Shown: positions 1-7,751 of the stretch, in pieces
How positions within the stretch are numbered: position 1 is the stretch's first letter
Layout of the letters: the number at the start of each line of letters is the position of its first letter
NCBI GenBank assembly: GCA_045590715.1
Contig: JAZNRO010000106.1
Span: 1 to 20,339, forward strand
Source of the DNA: RGIG5579 sp045590715
Lineage (GTDB): Bacteria; Bacillota; Clostridia; Oscillospirales; SIG627
Length of the DNA: 20,339 bases
Direction of reading: 5' to 3'
The notes under the pieces: generated by a model
Database searches by the model: none
The model's input: only the letters and a program-made list of their open reading frames with translations
Told to the model about the DNA's origin: nothing
Program-made: the position numbers and the translations under genes

Positions 1-584
1 GCACCGGAGTCAATAGCGGAAAGGGCGCGGGAAGATGCATTAAACTCCGTAGGCAGGGTAACCACCTGAAAGATCACGCAAAGGCTAAAGAGCAAAACGC
101 CAACAAGGGCTATTTCATAGCCAAAAGAATATCCCATAGAGGCAGAAAAAAGAAGGCCTACCAGAATCAGCGGCATAGAAAGCCGGGAACCGATATTGGT
201 AATGGGAACGATGGCAGTGCGGATCTTAATGGGAAGATACTCTTCTGCGTGCTGTACGGCGTGCCCTGCTTCGTGGGCCGCAACACCGATAGCGGCAACG
301 GAAGTGGAATCATAAACGGATTCGGAAAGATAAATGGTTTTATCCTTGGGGTTATAATGATCCGTTAGTTTTCCGGCAGTTCTTGCAATGTTCACGTCGG
401 TAACACCGTGGTCCAAAAGTACTCTTTTGGCCGCATCTTTACCCGTTATACCGCGTCGGGAAAGAACGGCAGAATATTTTTGAAAGGTAGAATTGACTCT
501 GGCGGACGCGATCATTGCAAAGATGGACGCGATCAGCACAAAGAAATATCCGTACATTTCAAAATAGTAAAGCATATAATCCAT
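1..584 (-). CDS. Membrane zinc metallopeptidase, YugP family (partial, C-terminus beyond left edge)
   Basis: This is an integral membrane zinc-dependent peptidase of the YugP type; its physiological substrate is not known. The reading frame starts at 584 with an AAGGAG ribosome binding site about six bases upstream and runs open to the window edge, so only about the first 194 residues are present. Visible are an N-terminal hydrophobic segment (about residues 10-28), the family-typical stretch on Asn-Pro-Lys-Asp and YLSESVYDS, then the HEAGH zinc/catalytic motif (bases 261-275), followed by two more hydrophobic helices. A glutamate expected as third zinc ligand probably lies in the TEFNAS stretch near the edge. 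It follows yhbY by 9 bases on the same strand, so the two are probably co-transcribed. The family assignment is secure; the role is inferred only from family membership. Confidence 0.9.
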   Translation of the reverse strand, partial: MDYMLYYFEMYGYFFVLIASIFAMIASARVNSTFQKYSAVLSRRGITGKDAAKRVLLDHGVTDVNIARTAGKLTDHYNPKDKTIYLSESVYDSTSVAAIGVAAHEAGHAVQHAEEYLPIKIRTAIVPITNIGSRLSMPLILVGLLFSASMGYSFGYEIALVGVLLFSLCVIFQVVTLPTEFNASSRALSAIDSG

Positions 585-593
585 TTTTTCTCC

Positions 594-890
594 TTATTTG
601 GGAAGAATGATCTTGGGGTTCTTTTTGCTCTTTTTATAAAGAACAAATTTACTGCCGATGGCCTGAACTCCTTCGCAACCGATCATTTCGCAAATGGCAT
701 CCGAAACTTCTCTGGGAGATAGATCGGAATTTTCCAAAACGGTTACTTTAATGAGCTCATTCTTTTCAAGACCTTCTCTGATCTGTGTTAAAAAAGCATC
801 ATCCTCAAAGCCGGCTTTACCAACCTGGTATTTGGCCGGAAGAGAATTTGCAAGAGAGCGAAGATAGGCTCTTTGTTTTCCTGTAAGCAT
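594..890 (-). CDS. yhbY: YhbY-family (CRM domain) RNA-binding protein
   Basis: This 98-residue protein is a single CRM domain, the fold shared by bacterial YhbY/YqeI, which associates with pre-50S ribosomal particles, and plant splicing factors. The opening MLTGKQRAYLRSLAN and the GKAGFED loop, a version of the conserved GxxG-type RNA-binding loop, are diagnostic, and the length is normal for the family. ATG at 890 is preceded by AAAGGAG at good spacing. A promoter (TTGACA, 17-bp spacer, TAAAAT) lies just upstream on the minus strand, making this the first gene of a yhbY-yugP-like transcript. It is divergent from ktrB. Confidence 0.93.
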   Translation of the reverse strand: MLTGKQRAYLRSLANSLPAKYQVGKAGFEDDAFLTQIREGLEKNELIKVTVLENSDLSPREVSDAICEMIGCEGVQAIGSKFVLYKKSKKNPKIILPK

Positions 891-926
891 TGTTTACTCC
901 TTTGATATTATACTCATTTACACCAT

Positions 927-955
927 ATTTTATCCTTTCTGCTCCCTTTTGTCAA
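927..955 (-). promoter_or_regulatory. Promoter of yhbY
   Basis: On the minus strand TTGACA (950-955) and TAAAAT (927-932) are separated by exactly 17 bases. Transcription would begin near 920, about 30 bases before the yhbY ATG. A second TATAAT further down (907-912) has no -35 partner. Confidence 0.75.
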
Positions 956-963
956 CGGCACTC

Positions 964-992
964 TTTACTTTTATACGCCGCCGTAGTATAAT
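964..992 (+). promoter_or_regulatory. Promoter of ktrB-ktrA
   Basis: TTTACT (964-969) and TATAAT (987-992) are separated by 17 bases, and the ATG of ktrB follows 31 bases after the -10. Its position rules out the upstream in-frame TTG at 949 as the translation start, because that codon would lie before the transcription start. Confidence 0.7.
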
Positions 993-1023
993 AAAAGCAA
1001 TTAGAAATAAAGAAGGAAACAGA

Positions 1024-2364
1024 ATGAAAAAAAGAATTCGAAATCTCTCTCACGTTCAGATCATTGCACTGGGATTTTTTCTTTTGATTTTAATAGGCGC
1101 CTTGCTTTTATCCACTCCTATAGCTACAAAAAGCGGTGAAAGAGTACTTTTTACCGACGCTCTGTTTACCGCTACCAGTGCCTCTTGCGTTACGGGTCTT
1201 GTTACCTTGGATACCGGCACCTGCTGGTCCCCTTTCGGACAGGGCATAATTCTCTTTTTGATACAGATCGGCGGTCTTGGGGTCATTACCATCTCCACCT
1301 TATTCTTTATGCTCTTCCGCAAGAAAATCGGACTTCGCCAAAAAGAAGTCATGAGCGAAAGCATCAACTGTTCCAGTATCGGCGGAATTTTGAAGCTGAC
1401 AAGGCACATTCTTTTCGGCACTTTTTTACTGGAAGGCATCGGCGCTGTCATTTTAGCTTTGCGCTATATTTTCACCTATGATTTTCCCGTGGGAAAAGCC
1501 ATTTGGTTCGGCATTTTCCACTCCATCTCCGCTTTTTGCAATGCCGGGTTTGATATTAACGGTAATTTTTCATCCTTCACGGAATATGCCGGCGATCCCG
1601 TTATCTGTATTTTGATTATGGCATTGATCGTTTTAGGCGGACTTGGTTTCTTTGTGTGGGAAGATTTAGCAAAACACAGATTCCAATGGAAAAAATATCA
1701 ATTACACACAAAAATCGTTCTATCCGTCACAGCAGTTTTAATTATTATCCCAGCCTTCTTATTCTTTATTTTAGAAAAAAATGCATCCCATAGCCAAATG
1801 TCTAACTCCCAGGCACTGCTTGCCAGTTTCTTTGATGCCATTTCCCCTAGAACAGCGGGAATGAACCTGACGGATACCGCTACCTTATCTACTCCTTCTA
1901 CCCTTCTGACCTGTATGCTTATGTTTATCGGCGGCTCTCCCAGTTCTACGGCGGGCGGAATTAAGACCACCACTCTTTTCGTACTGATTATTTTTGCGCT
2001 TTCTACCATTCGCAAAGACCGATACGTAGGCGTTTTTGGCAGAAGGATTCCGGAAGACAATATCAAAAAAGCATTTAGCGTTTTCCTTGTAAACTTAAGT
2101 CTGGCCCTAGCCGGAATTTTCCTGATCGGCGCCTTTGAACCGTATCTTCATTTCAAAACGCTTACCTTTGAATGTTTTTCCGCCATCGGTACGGTAGGAA
2201 TGAGCATGGGTATTACAAGAGATCTGGAAAACGTATCCAAGATCATTTTGATTCTTCTTATGTTTTGCGGCAGAGTAGGAAGCATTTCCTTCGGTTCTGC
2301 TCTCATTGAAAAAAAGGCACCGCCGCCTATTACGGCACCCTTTGAATCCATCACCATCGGATAA
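1024..2364 (+). CDS. ktrB: Potassium uptake channel subunit KtrB (TrkH/Ktr family)
   Basis: This 446-residue integral membrane protein is the pore-forming subunit of a Ktr/Trk potassium uptake system. Four pseudo-repeated pore loops are recognisable by their filter glycines: SCVTGLV, FCNAGFD, SSTAGGIKTTT and IGTVGMS. The length fits KtrB rather than the longer TrkH. ATG at 1024 is preceded by GAAGGA and lies downstream of the promoter; the frame is open back to a TTG at 949, but that start is upstream of the -10. The first residues are basic (MKKRIRN), followed by the first helix. ktrA begins 14 bases after the stop, so channel and regulator form one operon. Ktr systems in Firmicutes are commonly driven by sodium and regulated by nucleotides and c-di-AMP through KtrA; that is family knowledge. 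Confidence 0.95.
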   Translation: MKKRIRNLSHVQIIALGFFLLILIGALLLSTPIATKSGERVLFTDALFTATSASCVTGLVTLDTGTCWSPFGQGIILFLIQIGGLGVITISTLFFMLFRKKIGLRQKEVMSESINCSSIGGILKLTRHILFGTFLLEGIGAVILALRYIFTYDFPVGKAIWFGIFHSISAFCNAGFDINGNFSSFTEYAGDPVICILIMALIVLGGLGFFVWEDLAKHRFQWKKYQLHTKIVLSVTAVLIIIPAFLFFILEKNASHSQMSNSQALLASFFDAISPRTAGMNLTDTATLSTPSTLLTCMLMFIGGSPSSTAGGIKTTTLFVLIIFALSTIRKDRYVGVFGRRIPEDNIKKAFSVFLVNLSLALAGIFLIGAFEPYLHFKTLTFECFSAIGTVGMSMGITRDLENVSKIILILLMFCGRVGSISFGSALIEKKAPPPITAPFESITIG

Positions 2365-2378
2365 AGAAAGGAAAAAAT

Positions 2379-3023
2379 ATGAAATCATTTCTCATTATCG
2401 GAGTCGGTTCTTTCGGCTACCATCTGATTCGTTATTTCAAAGAACAAAACTGCGAAACCCTTGTGGTAGATAAAGAAGAAGCGAAGCTGGAAGGAATTCT
2501 TTCCGATGCAACCAGCGCGAAAATTGCAGACTGCACGAACGTAGACGTATTAAAATCCTTTGACGTAGGAAGTTTTGACGCCTGCTTTGTTTGTGTGGAT
2601 TCCGACTTTATGGCTGCTCTTGAAATCACCTGCCTTTTAAAGGATCTTGGTGCCAAAAAGATCTTCAGCTGTGCCGATCACGATCTCCAGGCGAAACTCT
2701 TATCCCGCAACGGCGCGGACCACATTATCTATCCGGAAAAAGATCTTGCCAGAAGACTTGCACTGAATGAAAGCTCCGACAGTCTGTTTGATTCCTTTGA
2801 ACTGGATGAAAACTACTACGTATTTGAAATTGCCGTAAGAAAAGAATGGGTTGGTAAAACCCTTTTGGAACTGGATTTCAGAAGAAAATATGCCTTAAAC
2901 GTACTGGCTGGAAAAGAAAACGGAAAGATTTTTGCGATCACCTCTCCCGATTACGTATTTACAGACAATATTCACCTTCTTGTTATGGGCACGAAAGAAG
3001 ACGTAAAAAAGGTGATTCGATAA
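2379..3023 (+). CDS. ktrA: Potassium uptake regulatory subunit KtrA (RCK_N plus RCK_C)
   Basis: This 214-residue cytosolic regulator forms a ring under KtrB and gates it. The N-terminal RCK/Rossmann domain (about residues 1-130) shows the GVGSFG dinucleotide-binding loop near residue 8 and an acidic end to the second strand (VVDKEE), as for ATP/ADP or NAD binding. The C-terminal RCK_C domain (about 135-214) contains LELDFRRKYALNVLA and a later SPDYVF. By eye these line up with the region that holds c-di-AMP in staphylococcal KtrA, including the conserved arginine after the LDF strand; this residue match is an inference. AAAGGA precedes the ATG, and the gene lies 14 bases downstream of ktrB. 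Confidence 0.94.
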   Translation: MKSFLIIGVGSFGYHLIRYFKEQNCETLVVDKEEAKLEGILSDATSAKIADCTNVDVLKSFDVGSFDACFVCVDSDFMAALEITCLLKDLGAKKIFSCADHDLQAKLLSRNGADHIIYPEKDLARRLALNESSDSLFDSFELDENYYVFEIAVRKEWVGKTLLELDFRRKYALNVLAGKENGKIFAITSPDYVFTDNIHLLVMGTKEDVKKVIR

Positions 3024-3052
3024 AATACTCCAAATAAATGATATAAAATATT

Positions 3053-3086
3053 CATACCAGGTTAAAATTAACCTGGTATGATTTTT
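3053..3086 (+). terminator. Perfect 13-bp inverted repeat with T-run after ktrA; terminator or operator
   Basis: CATACCAGGTTAA (3053-3065) and TTAACCTGGTATG (3068-3080) are exact reverse complements with two bases between, followed by ATTTTTC. It can terminate the ktrBA transcript, although the stem is AT-rich for a terminator. A TATAAA at 3042-3047 lies directly before it, so the palindrome could equally be an operator at the start site of the ABC transporter gene, whose ATG is 24 bases downstream. Confidence 0.55.
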
Positions 3087-3104
3087 CAAAAGAAAGGAGT
3101 TTTT

Positions 3105-6089
3105 ATGCTAAAACTTTGTGATATTAAAAAAGATTATTTATCCGCAAGTGACAAAGTAGAGGCCCTAAAAGGTGTGAGCCTTTCCTTCCGTGAAAACGAA
3201 TTTGTTTCTATTCTGGGCCCGTCCGGCTGCGGTAAAACCACGCTGCTGAATATTATCGGCGGTTTGGATCACTATACCTCGGGCGATCTTATCATCCGCG
3301 GAAAAAGCACCAAAAACTTTCACGATTCCGACTGGGATAATTACCGTAATCACTCCATCGGATTTGTATTTCAAAGCTATAATCTGATTCCTCATCAAAG
3401 CGTATTGGCAAACGTGGAACTGGCCTTGTCCCTTTCCGGCGTTTCCAAAAGTGAGCGGAGAAAAAAAGCCGCAAGCGCTCTTGAAAAAGTAGGCCTGAAA
3501 GATCAGATGAAAAAGAGACCCAATCAGCTTTCCGGCGGTCAGATGCAGCGCGTTGCCATTGCCCGAGCCCTTGTAAACGATCCGGAAATCCTTTTGGCAG
3601 ATGAGCCTACCGGTGCCCTGGACACCGCTACCAGCGTTCAGATCATGGAGATCCTAAAAGAGATTTCCAAAGAAAAGCTTGTCATTATGGTTACCCATAA
3701 CCCGGATCTGGCAGACGAATACTCCACCAGGATCATAAAGCTTTTAGACGGAAAAGTAACGGAAGATACTGATCCCTATGACGGAGCAAAGGAAACTGCC
3801 AAAAAGAAAGATAAGAAGGAAAAGAAGCCTTCTATGTCCCTTCTTACCGCCCTTTCTCTTTCCATGAACAACCTGATGACCAAAAAAGGCAGAACGCTTC
3901 TGACCTCTTTTGCCGGCTCTATCGGCATTATCGGAATCGCACTGATCCTTTCCCTTTCAAACGGCATTACCGCATGGATCAACGCTGTACAGGAAGAGAC
4001 CCTCTCTAGCTATCCCATTTCAATCCAGGCAGAAAGCGTAGATATGTCCGCTCTGATGACCACCTTGATGGGTGTCCGTCAGGAAGACGAAAAGAACTCC
4101 CACGAGCTTGACGCCGTATATTCCTCCAGCGTGATGCACGAAATGGTAAACTCCATCAACCAGGCCCAGGTACAGACCAATAACCTGACGCTGTTTAAAG
4201 AGTTCTTGGAAAAAGACGAAGAGATCAAAGAGTACATTTCCCATATCCAGTATTCTTATGATCTGGGGCTGAATATCTACACAAAAGACCAAAACGATAA
4301 GATCATCAAAAGCGATATGGAAGAAATGATGAACGCGGTCTTTTCCGGTATGGGCTTTTCCTCCGGTAACGTATCCCAGATGACCTCCTCCAAAGCCTCG
4401 GAAAATATGGGATTTTCCTCCATTAAGCTTTGGCAGGAGATGCTTCCCGGAAAAGATGGAACCGGTATCAGCGATCTGATGCGGGAGCAATACGACATAA
4501 TTTACGGTGCATGGCCCGAAAAGTACAACGAGGTTGTTCTCATTGTGGATAAAAAGAACGAGATCAGCGACGTGGTACTGTGCGGACTGGGACTGAAGAC
4601 TACGGAAGAGATCGTGGCGGAAATGAAAGCTTCTCAAAAAGGCGAGGTGCTGGACACCACCAAAAAGAAGTGGAGCTATGACGAGCTTTTGAAAAAAGAA
4701 TTCCGCATTTATCTTCCCAGCCAGCTATATCAGAAAAATCCCGCCGGAGACTATACCCTTCTGACCGATACCAATAAAGGCCTTGAGTACCTGTTCGACA
4801 GCAGTATCGGCGCAAAGGTAAAGATCAGCGGAATCATCCGTATCAAAGAAGACGTAAACGCTACCCTGATGAGCGGTGCACTGGGCTACACCGCAGATCT
4901 GACAAAGCATCTTTTAGGTCAGATCGAAGATAGCGACGTTGTGAAACTGCAAAAGGAAAATCCAGAAACGGATATTTTGTTAAATCTTCCCTTCAAGCCC
5001 GAGGATTTCACGGAATTTACCACCGAAGAAAAAGCAGAGAAATTCCTTCAGTATGCAAACGGGCTGGACGATGAAAAGAAGGCACAGCTTTACGTAAACA
5101 TTGCTTCTATTCCCTCAAAAGATTATATTGAAGCTACCATTTCTGGCAGAATCGGTACAATGGATCGGAAGAGTCTGGAAGAAATGATCATCCAGAGTCT
5201 TACGGAAAATGAAACGGAAGGAATAGATCCCTCCTATATCAAAGACTACATCAGCCAGATGGACGATGAAAAGCTTTATAAGACCGTTCGCGACGGAATG
5301 GAGGAAGCCATTCGCACCCAATACGCTGAAGGAGTAAAAGCAAATCTTGCCGCCGTACCCGATCAGCAAAAGGCAATGCTTCTTGCCGCTGCCCTTTCCG
5401 AGAATAGCAGAACGCCTTACAGCAAAGAAGACCTTGCCTCCTTTTACGACAATTTTGCGCCGGCTGCATATTCCGAAAGCACCCTGGATCAGAACCTGAA
5501 AAAGCTGGGCGCTGTCAGCGAAGACGCTCCTTCCACCATTCTGCTTTATACGGACACCTTTGAAAACAAGGATAAGATCGCAGAATGCATCCGTTCCTAC
5601 AACGAAGGAAAAGAAGAAGAGGATCGCATTGAATACACCGATATCGTTGCTATGATGATGTCCGGCATTGCCACCATCATCAACGCCATTTCCTACGTAC
5701 TCATTGCTTTCGTATCCATCTCTCTTGTGGTTTCTTCCATTATGATCGGAATCATCACCTATATTTCCGTTTTGGAAAGAACGAAGGAAATCGGTATTCT
5801 CCGCGCCATCGGTGCTTCCAAAAAGGATATCTCCCGCGTATTCAATGCAGAAAGTATGATACAAGGCTTTTCTGCAGGCGTGATCGGTATCGGAATCACC
5901 CTGCTTTTAAACATCCCGATCAATATGATCATTCACGCACTAACCGACATTCAAAACCTGAATGCCGCCCTTCCCCCCGCGGGATATTCCCTCATTCTCA
6001 TCAGTGTACTTCTTTCCTTTATTGCAGGACTTTTCCCCGCAAAAGTCGCCGCCAAAAAGGATCCCGTGGAAGCCTTGAGAACCGAATAA
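3105..6089 (+). CDS. Fused ABC transporter ATPase/FtsX-type permease (MacB-like architecture)
   Basis: This 994-residue protein combines an ABC ATPase (about residues 1-225) with an FtsX/MacB-type permease. The ATPase has Walker A GPSGCGKTT (38-46), Q-loop VFQSYN, signature LSGGQ (142-146), Walker B ILLADEP (162-168) and the H-loop histidine in VTHNP (near 198). A lysine-rich linker (about 233-242) leads to TM1 (about 266-287). A large external region of roughly 560 residues follows, then three C-terminal helices with the conserved cytoplasmic stretch ERTKEIGILRAIGAS. Such 1+3 topologies work as mechanotransmitters or lipid/peptide exporters rather than classical importers. The substrate is unknown and no histidine kinase or peptide gene lies beside it. 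ATG at 3105 follows AAAGGAG; an in-frame ATG at 3078 lies inside the palindrome without a ribosome binding site and is rejected. Confidence 0.92.
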   Translation: MLKLCDIKKDYLSASDKVEALKGVSLSFRENEFVSILGPSGCGKTTLLNIIGGLDHYTSGDLIIRGKSTKNFHDSDWDNYRNHSIGFVFQSYNLIPHQSVLANVELALSLSGVSKSERRKKAASALEKVGLKDQMKKRPNQLSGGQMQRVAIARALVNDPEILLADEPTGALDTATSVQIMEILKEISKEKLVIMVTHNPDLADEYSTRIIKLLDGKVTEDTDPYDGAKETAKKKDKKEKKPSMSLLTALSLSMNNLMTKKGRTLLTSFAGSIGIIGIALILSLSNGITAWINAVQEETLSSYPISIQAESVDMSALMTTLMGVRQEDEKNSHELDAVYSSSVMHEMVNSINQAQVQTNNLTLFKEFLEKDEEIKEYISHIQYSYDLGLNIYTKDQNDKIIKSDMEEMMNAVFSGMGFSSGNVSQMTSSKASENMGFSSIKLWQEMLPGKDGTGISDLMREQYDIIYGAWPEKYNEVVLIVDKKNEISDVVLCGLGLKTTEEIVAEMKASQKGEVLDTTKKKWSYDELLKKEFRIYLPSQLYQKNPAGDYTLLTDTNKGLEYLFDSSIGAKVKISGIIRIKEDVNATLMSGALGYTADLTKHLLGQIEDSDVVKLQKENPETDILLNLPFKPEDFTEFTTEEKAEKFLQYANGLDDEKKAQLYVNIASIPSKDYIEATISGRIGTMDRKSLEEMIIQSLTENETEGIDPSYIKDYISQMDDEKLYKTVRDGMEEAIRTQYAEGVKANLAAVPDQQKAMLLAAALSENSRTPYSKEDLASFYDNFAPAAYSESTLDQNLKKLGAVSEDAPSTILLYTDTFENKDKIAECIRSYNEGKEEEDRIEYTDIVAMMMSGIATIINAISYVLIAFVSISLVVSSIMIGIITYISVLERTKEIGILRAIGASKKDISRVFNAESMIQGFSAGVIGIGITLLLNIPINMIIHALTDIQNLNAALPPAGYSLILISVLLSFIAGLFPAKVAAKKDPVEALRTE

Positions 6090-6096
6090 AAAAATG

Positions 6097-6127
6097 CCCC
6101 TGCAGAAGAAAATCTGCAGGGGTTTTC
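6097..6127 (+). terminator. Intrinsic terminator of the ABC transporter gene
   Basis: CCCCTGCAGA (6097-6106) pairs perfectly with TCTGCAGGGG (6113-6122) around a 6-base loop, followed by TTTTCTC. It lies 7 bases after the stop codon. Confidence 0.92.
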
Positions 6128-6173
6128 TCATCTTTTTTCACCAAAAAATATTAAAAAATTCTTAACATTTATT

Positions 6174-6202
6174 TTGACAAGAAACACTTTCTATGATATA
6201 AT
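6174..6202 (+). promoter_or_regulatory. Consensus promoter of darA-holB
   Basis: TTGACA (6174-6179) and TATAAT (6197-6202) are both perfect matches at a 17-base spacing, with an extended -10 TG (6194-6195). A strong constitutive SigA-type promoter is expected. The leader to the darA ATG is about 50 bases. Confidence 0.88.
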
Positions 6203-6257
6203 GTATTAAAGGGGTATTTATGCCCTAAATTATGTTTTGTTTTTGGAGGAAGATGCG

Positions 6258-6581
6258 ATGAAAATGATTTTAGCCATCGTCAATAGCGACGACTCTAGCG
6301 AAGTAATGAAAGCTTTAAACCGTCAGCACCTTCCTGTCACAAAGCTTGCCTCTACCGGCGGTTTTCTGATGAAGGGTAATACCACTTTCCTTTCCGGTGT
6401 AGAGGATGACCAGGTTGAAAACGTAATTAGCATTATCAAAGAGCATTCAAAGACCAGAAAACAGTTGATGCCCCTTGACTACGTACAGTACAACCCCGGT
6501 ATGGCTCCCTACCCGGTAGAAATTACCGTAGGCGGCGCTACCATTTTCGTTCTGGACGTAGAACACTTCGAAAAAGTATAG
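6258..6581 (+). CDS. darA: Cyclic di-AMP receptor DarA (PstA/YaaQ, PII-like)
   Basis: This 107-residue PII-like signal protein binds cyclic di-AMP in B. subtilis (DarA), S. aureus (PstA) and Listeria; its downstream target is not established in those organisms. Diagnostic stretches are MKMILAIVN, VTKLASTGGF, KGNTTFLSGVED and PYPVEITVGGATIFVLDVE. The length is normal. ATG at 6258 has GGAGGA 7 bases upstream; an earlier in-frame start at 6237 has no ribosome binding site. In B. subtilis yaaQ also lies just upstream of holB, and holB here starts 6 bases after the stop, so the neighbourhood supports the call. The gene for the intervening YaaR is missing here. Confidence 0.95.
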   Translation: MKMILAIVNSDDSSEVMKALNRQHLPVTKLASTGGFLMKGNTTFLSGVEDDQVENVISIIKEHSKTRKQLMPLDYVQYNPGMAPYPVEITVGGATIFVLDVEHFEKV

Positions 6582-6587
6582 ATTTCT

Positions 6588-7580
6588 ATGAATCCCATCA
6601 TTGGCAACGAAGAAATCCTCTCTACTCTTTTCTCTTCCATTCGGGAAAACAGAGTAGCCGGCTGTTATATCATTGAGGGAGCAGACGGAACGGGAAAACT
6701 TACGATATCCAGGCTCTTTGCCGCTTCCCTTTGCTGTCCGAACCGGAAGGAAAACGGTCAGCCTTGCGGCGTGTGCCACAGCTGTAAGAACATATTTCTG
6801 AATAACTATATCGACGTGATGGAAGTCCGTCCTGAAGAAGAAGGAAAACGGATCAGCATCGGTCAGATCAGAGAAATGCTCAGTGCAACCCATATCAGTG
6901 CTACGGAAGGCGACTGGCGGGTATTTATTATAGACGAAAGCCAGAATATGAAAAAAGAGGCTCAAAACGCACTTTTAAAGAGCATTGAAGAGCCCAGCGA
7001 TAAAACGGTCTTTCTTCTTTTGACCAATGACAAGACAAAGCTTCTGCCTACTGTCAGAAGCAGAGCCGTATTACTGAAAACCGCTCCCCTTTCCGACAAG
7101 GATCTATCCCTGGCTTTAAAGAAAACGGGATATGACAAAGAAGATCTGGATAGCATCGTTCTGCTCTCCGGCGGTTCTCTGGGAAAAGCACTTTCTTTGA
7201 TCAAAGACCCCGGCGCACTTTTGGTACAGAAAAAATCCTTGGATTATTTCAAGGCTATTATGAACGGAGCAGGATTTACCGGACTTTGCGGCATTTTCCC
7301 GCCTGCCACCACAACAAGAAGTGATCTTGCCGCTTTTCTTCCCATGATCAAAAGCGGACTTCGGGATCTGCTCCTGAAAAAAACGGATCCCTTTGCCCGG
7401 TGCAGTTTTTTCACAGACGAAAAATTTGCTCTGGATCTTTCCAGTATCACCTCGGAAGCACAGGCGGTAACACTCTTTGACCTGTGCGAAAAGCTTTCTT
7501 TGGCACTGGAACAAAACGTCAACGTTTTTTCGGCCGTTTCCAATCTTCACTTGACCGCCCAGAATCTGACGCGGTCATAA
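6588..7580 (+). CDS. holB: DNA polymerase III delta-prime subunit
   Basis: This 330-residue AAA+ protein is a subunit of the clamp loader that opens the beta clamp at the replication fork. Visible are a P-loop GADGTGKLT (31-39), a zinc-binding set of cysteines (C50, C60, C63, C66), IIDE (Walker B, 114-117), the QNALLKSIEEP helix and the SRA arginine-finger motif (158-160). The N-terminus IIGNEEILSTL is typical. Length fits the family. The start ATG follows the darA stop by 6 bases and has no clear ribosome binding site of its own, suggesting translational coupling to darA. No strong terminator follows; murA has its own promoter region downstream. Confidence 0.93.
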   Translation: MNPIIGNEEILSTLFSSIRENRVAGCYIIEGADGTGKLTISRLFAASLCCPNRKENGQPCGVCHSCKNIFLNNYIDVMEVRPEEEGKRISIGQIREMLSATHISATEGDWRVFIIDESQNMKKEAQNALLKSIEEPSDKTVFLLLTNDKTKLLPTVRSRAVLLKTAPLSDKDLSLALKKTGYDKEDLDSIVLLSGGSLGKALSLIKDPGALLVQKKSLDYFKAIMNGAGFTGLCGIFPPATTTRSDLAAFLPMIKSGLRDLLLKKTDPFARCSFFTDEKFALDLSSITSEAQAVTLFDLCEKLSLALEQNVNVFSAVSNLHLTAQNLTRS

Positions 7581-7686
7581 AAGTAACGGAAAGCACCTTT
7601 TCTCATAAAATAATGATATAAGCTTATTTTCAAGCGTAAAGATATTGTTAATTTTATTTTTAAAGCGTAAAAAATAAAAGATATTT

Positions 7687-7695
7687 TGATATAAT
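7687..7695 (+). promoter_or_regulatory. Extended -10 promoter of murA
   Basis: TGATATAAT (7687-7695) is a perfect extended -10; no good -35 is present at 17 bases. Upstream, AAGCGTAAA occurs twice (7632-7640 and 7663-7671), 31 bases apart, on the same strand, which could be activator sites. Confidence 0.6.
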
Positions 7696-7751
7696 GAAAG
7701 TCTGTTTTTACAAATTTTGAAAGTACTACTGAAAGGATTCCCCTTTTCACT

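Noticed and set aside
949..1023. N-terminal extension of ktrB from TTG 949
   Set aside because: The promoter -10 lies at 987-992, inside the extension, and ATG 1024 has a good ribosome binding site.
4020..4637. Long minus-strand frame inside the ABC transporter gene, and similar at 5115-5864
   Set aside because: Antisense shadows of a well-supported coding region; no ribosome binding sites and no recognisable domains.
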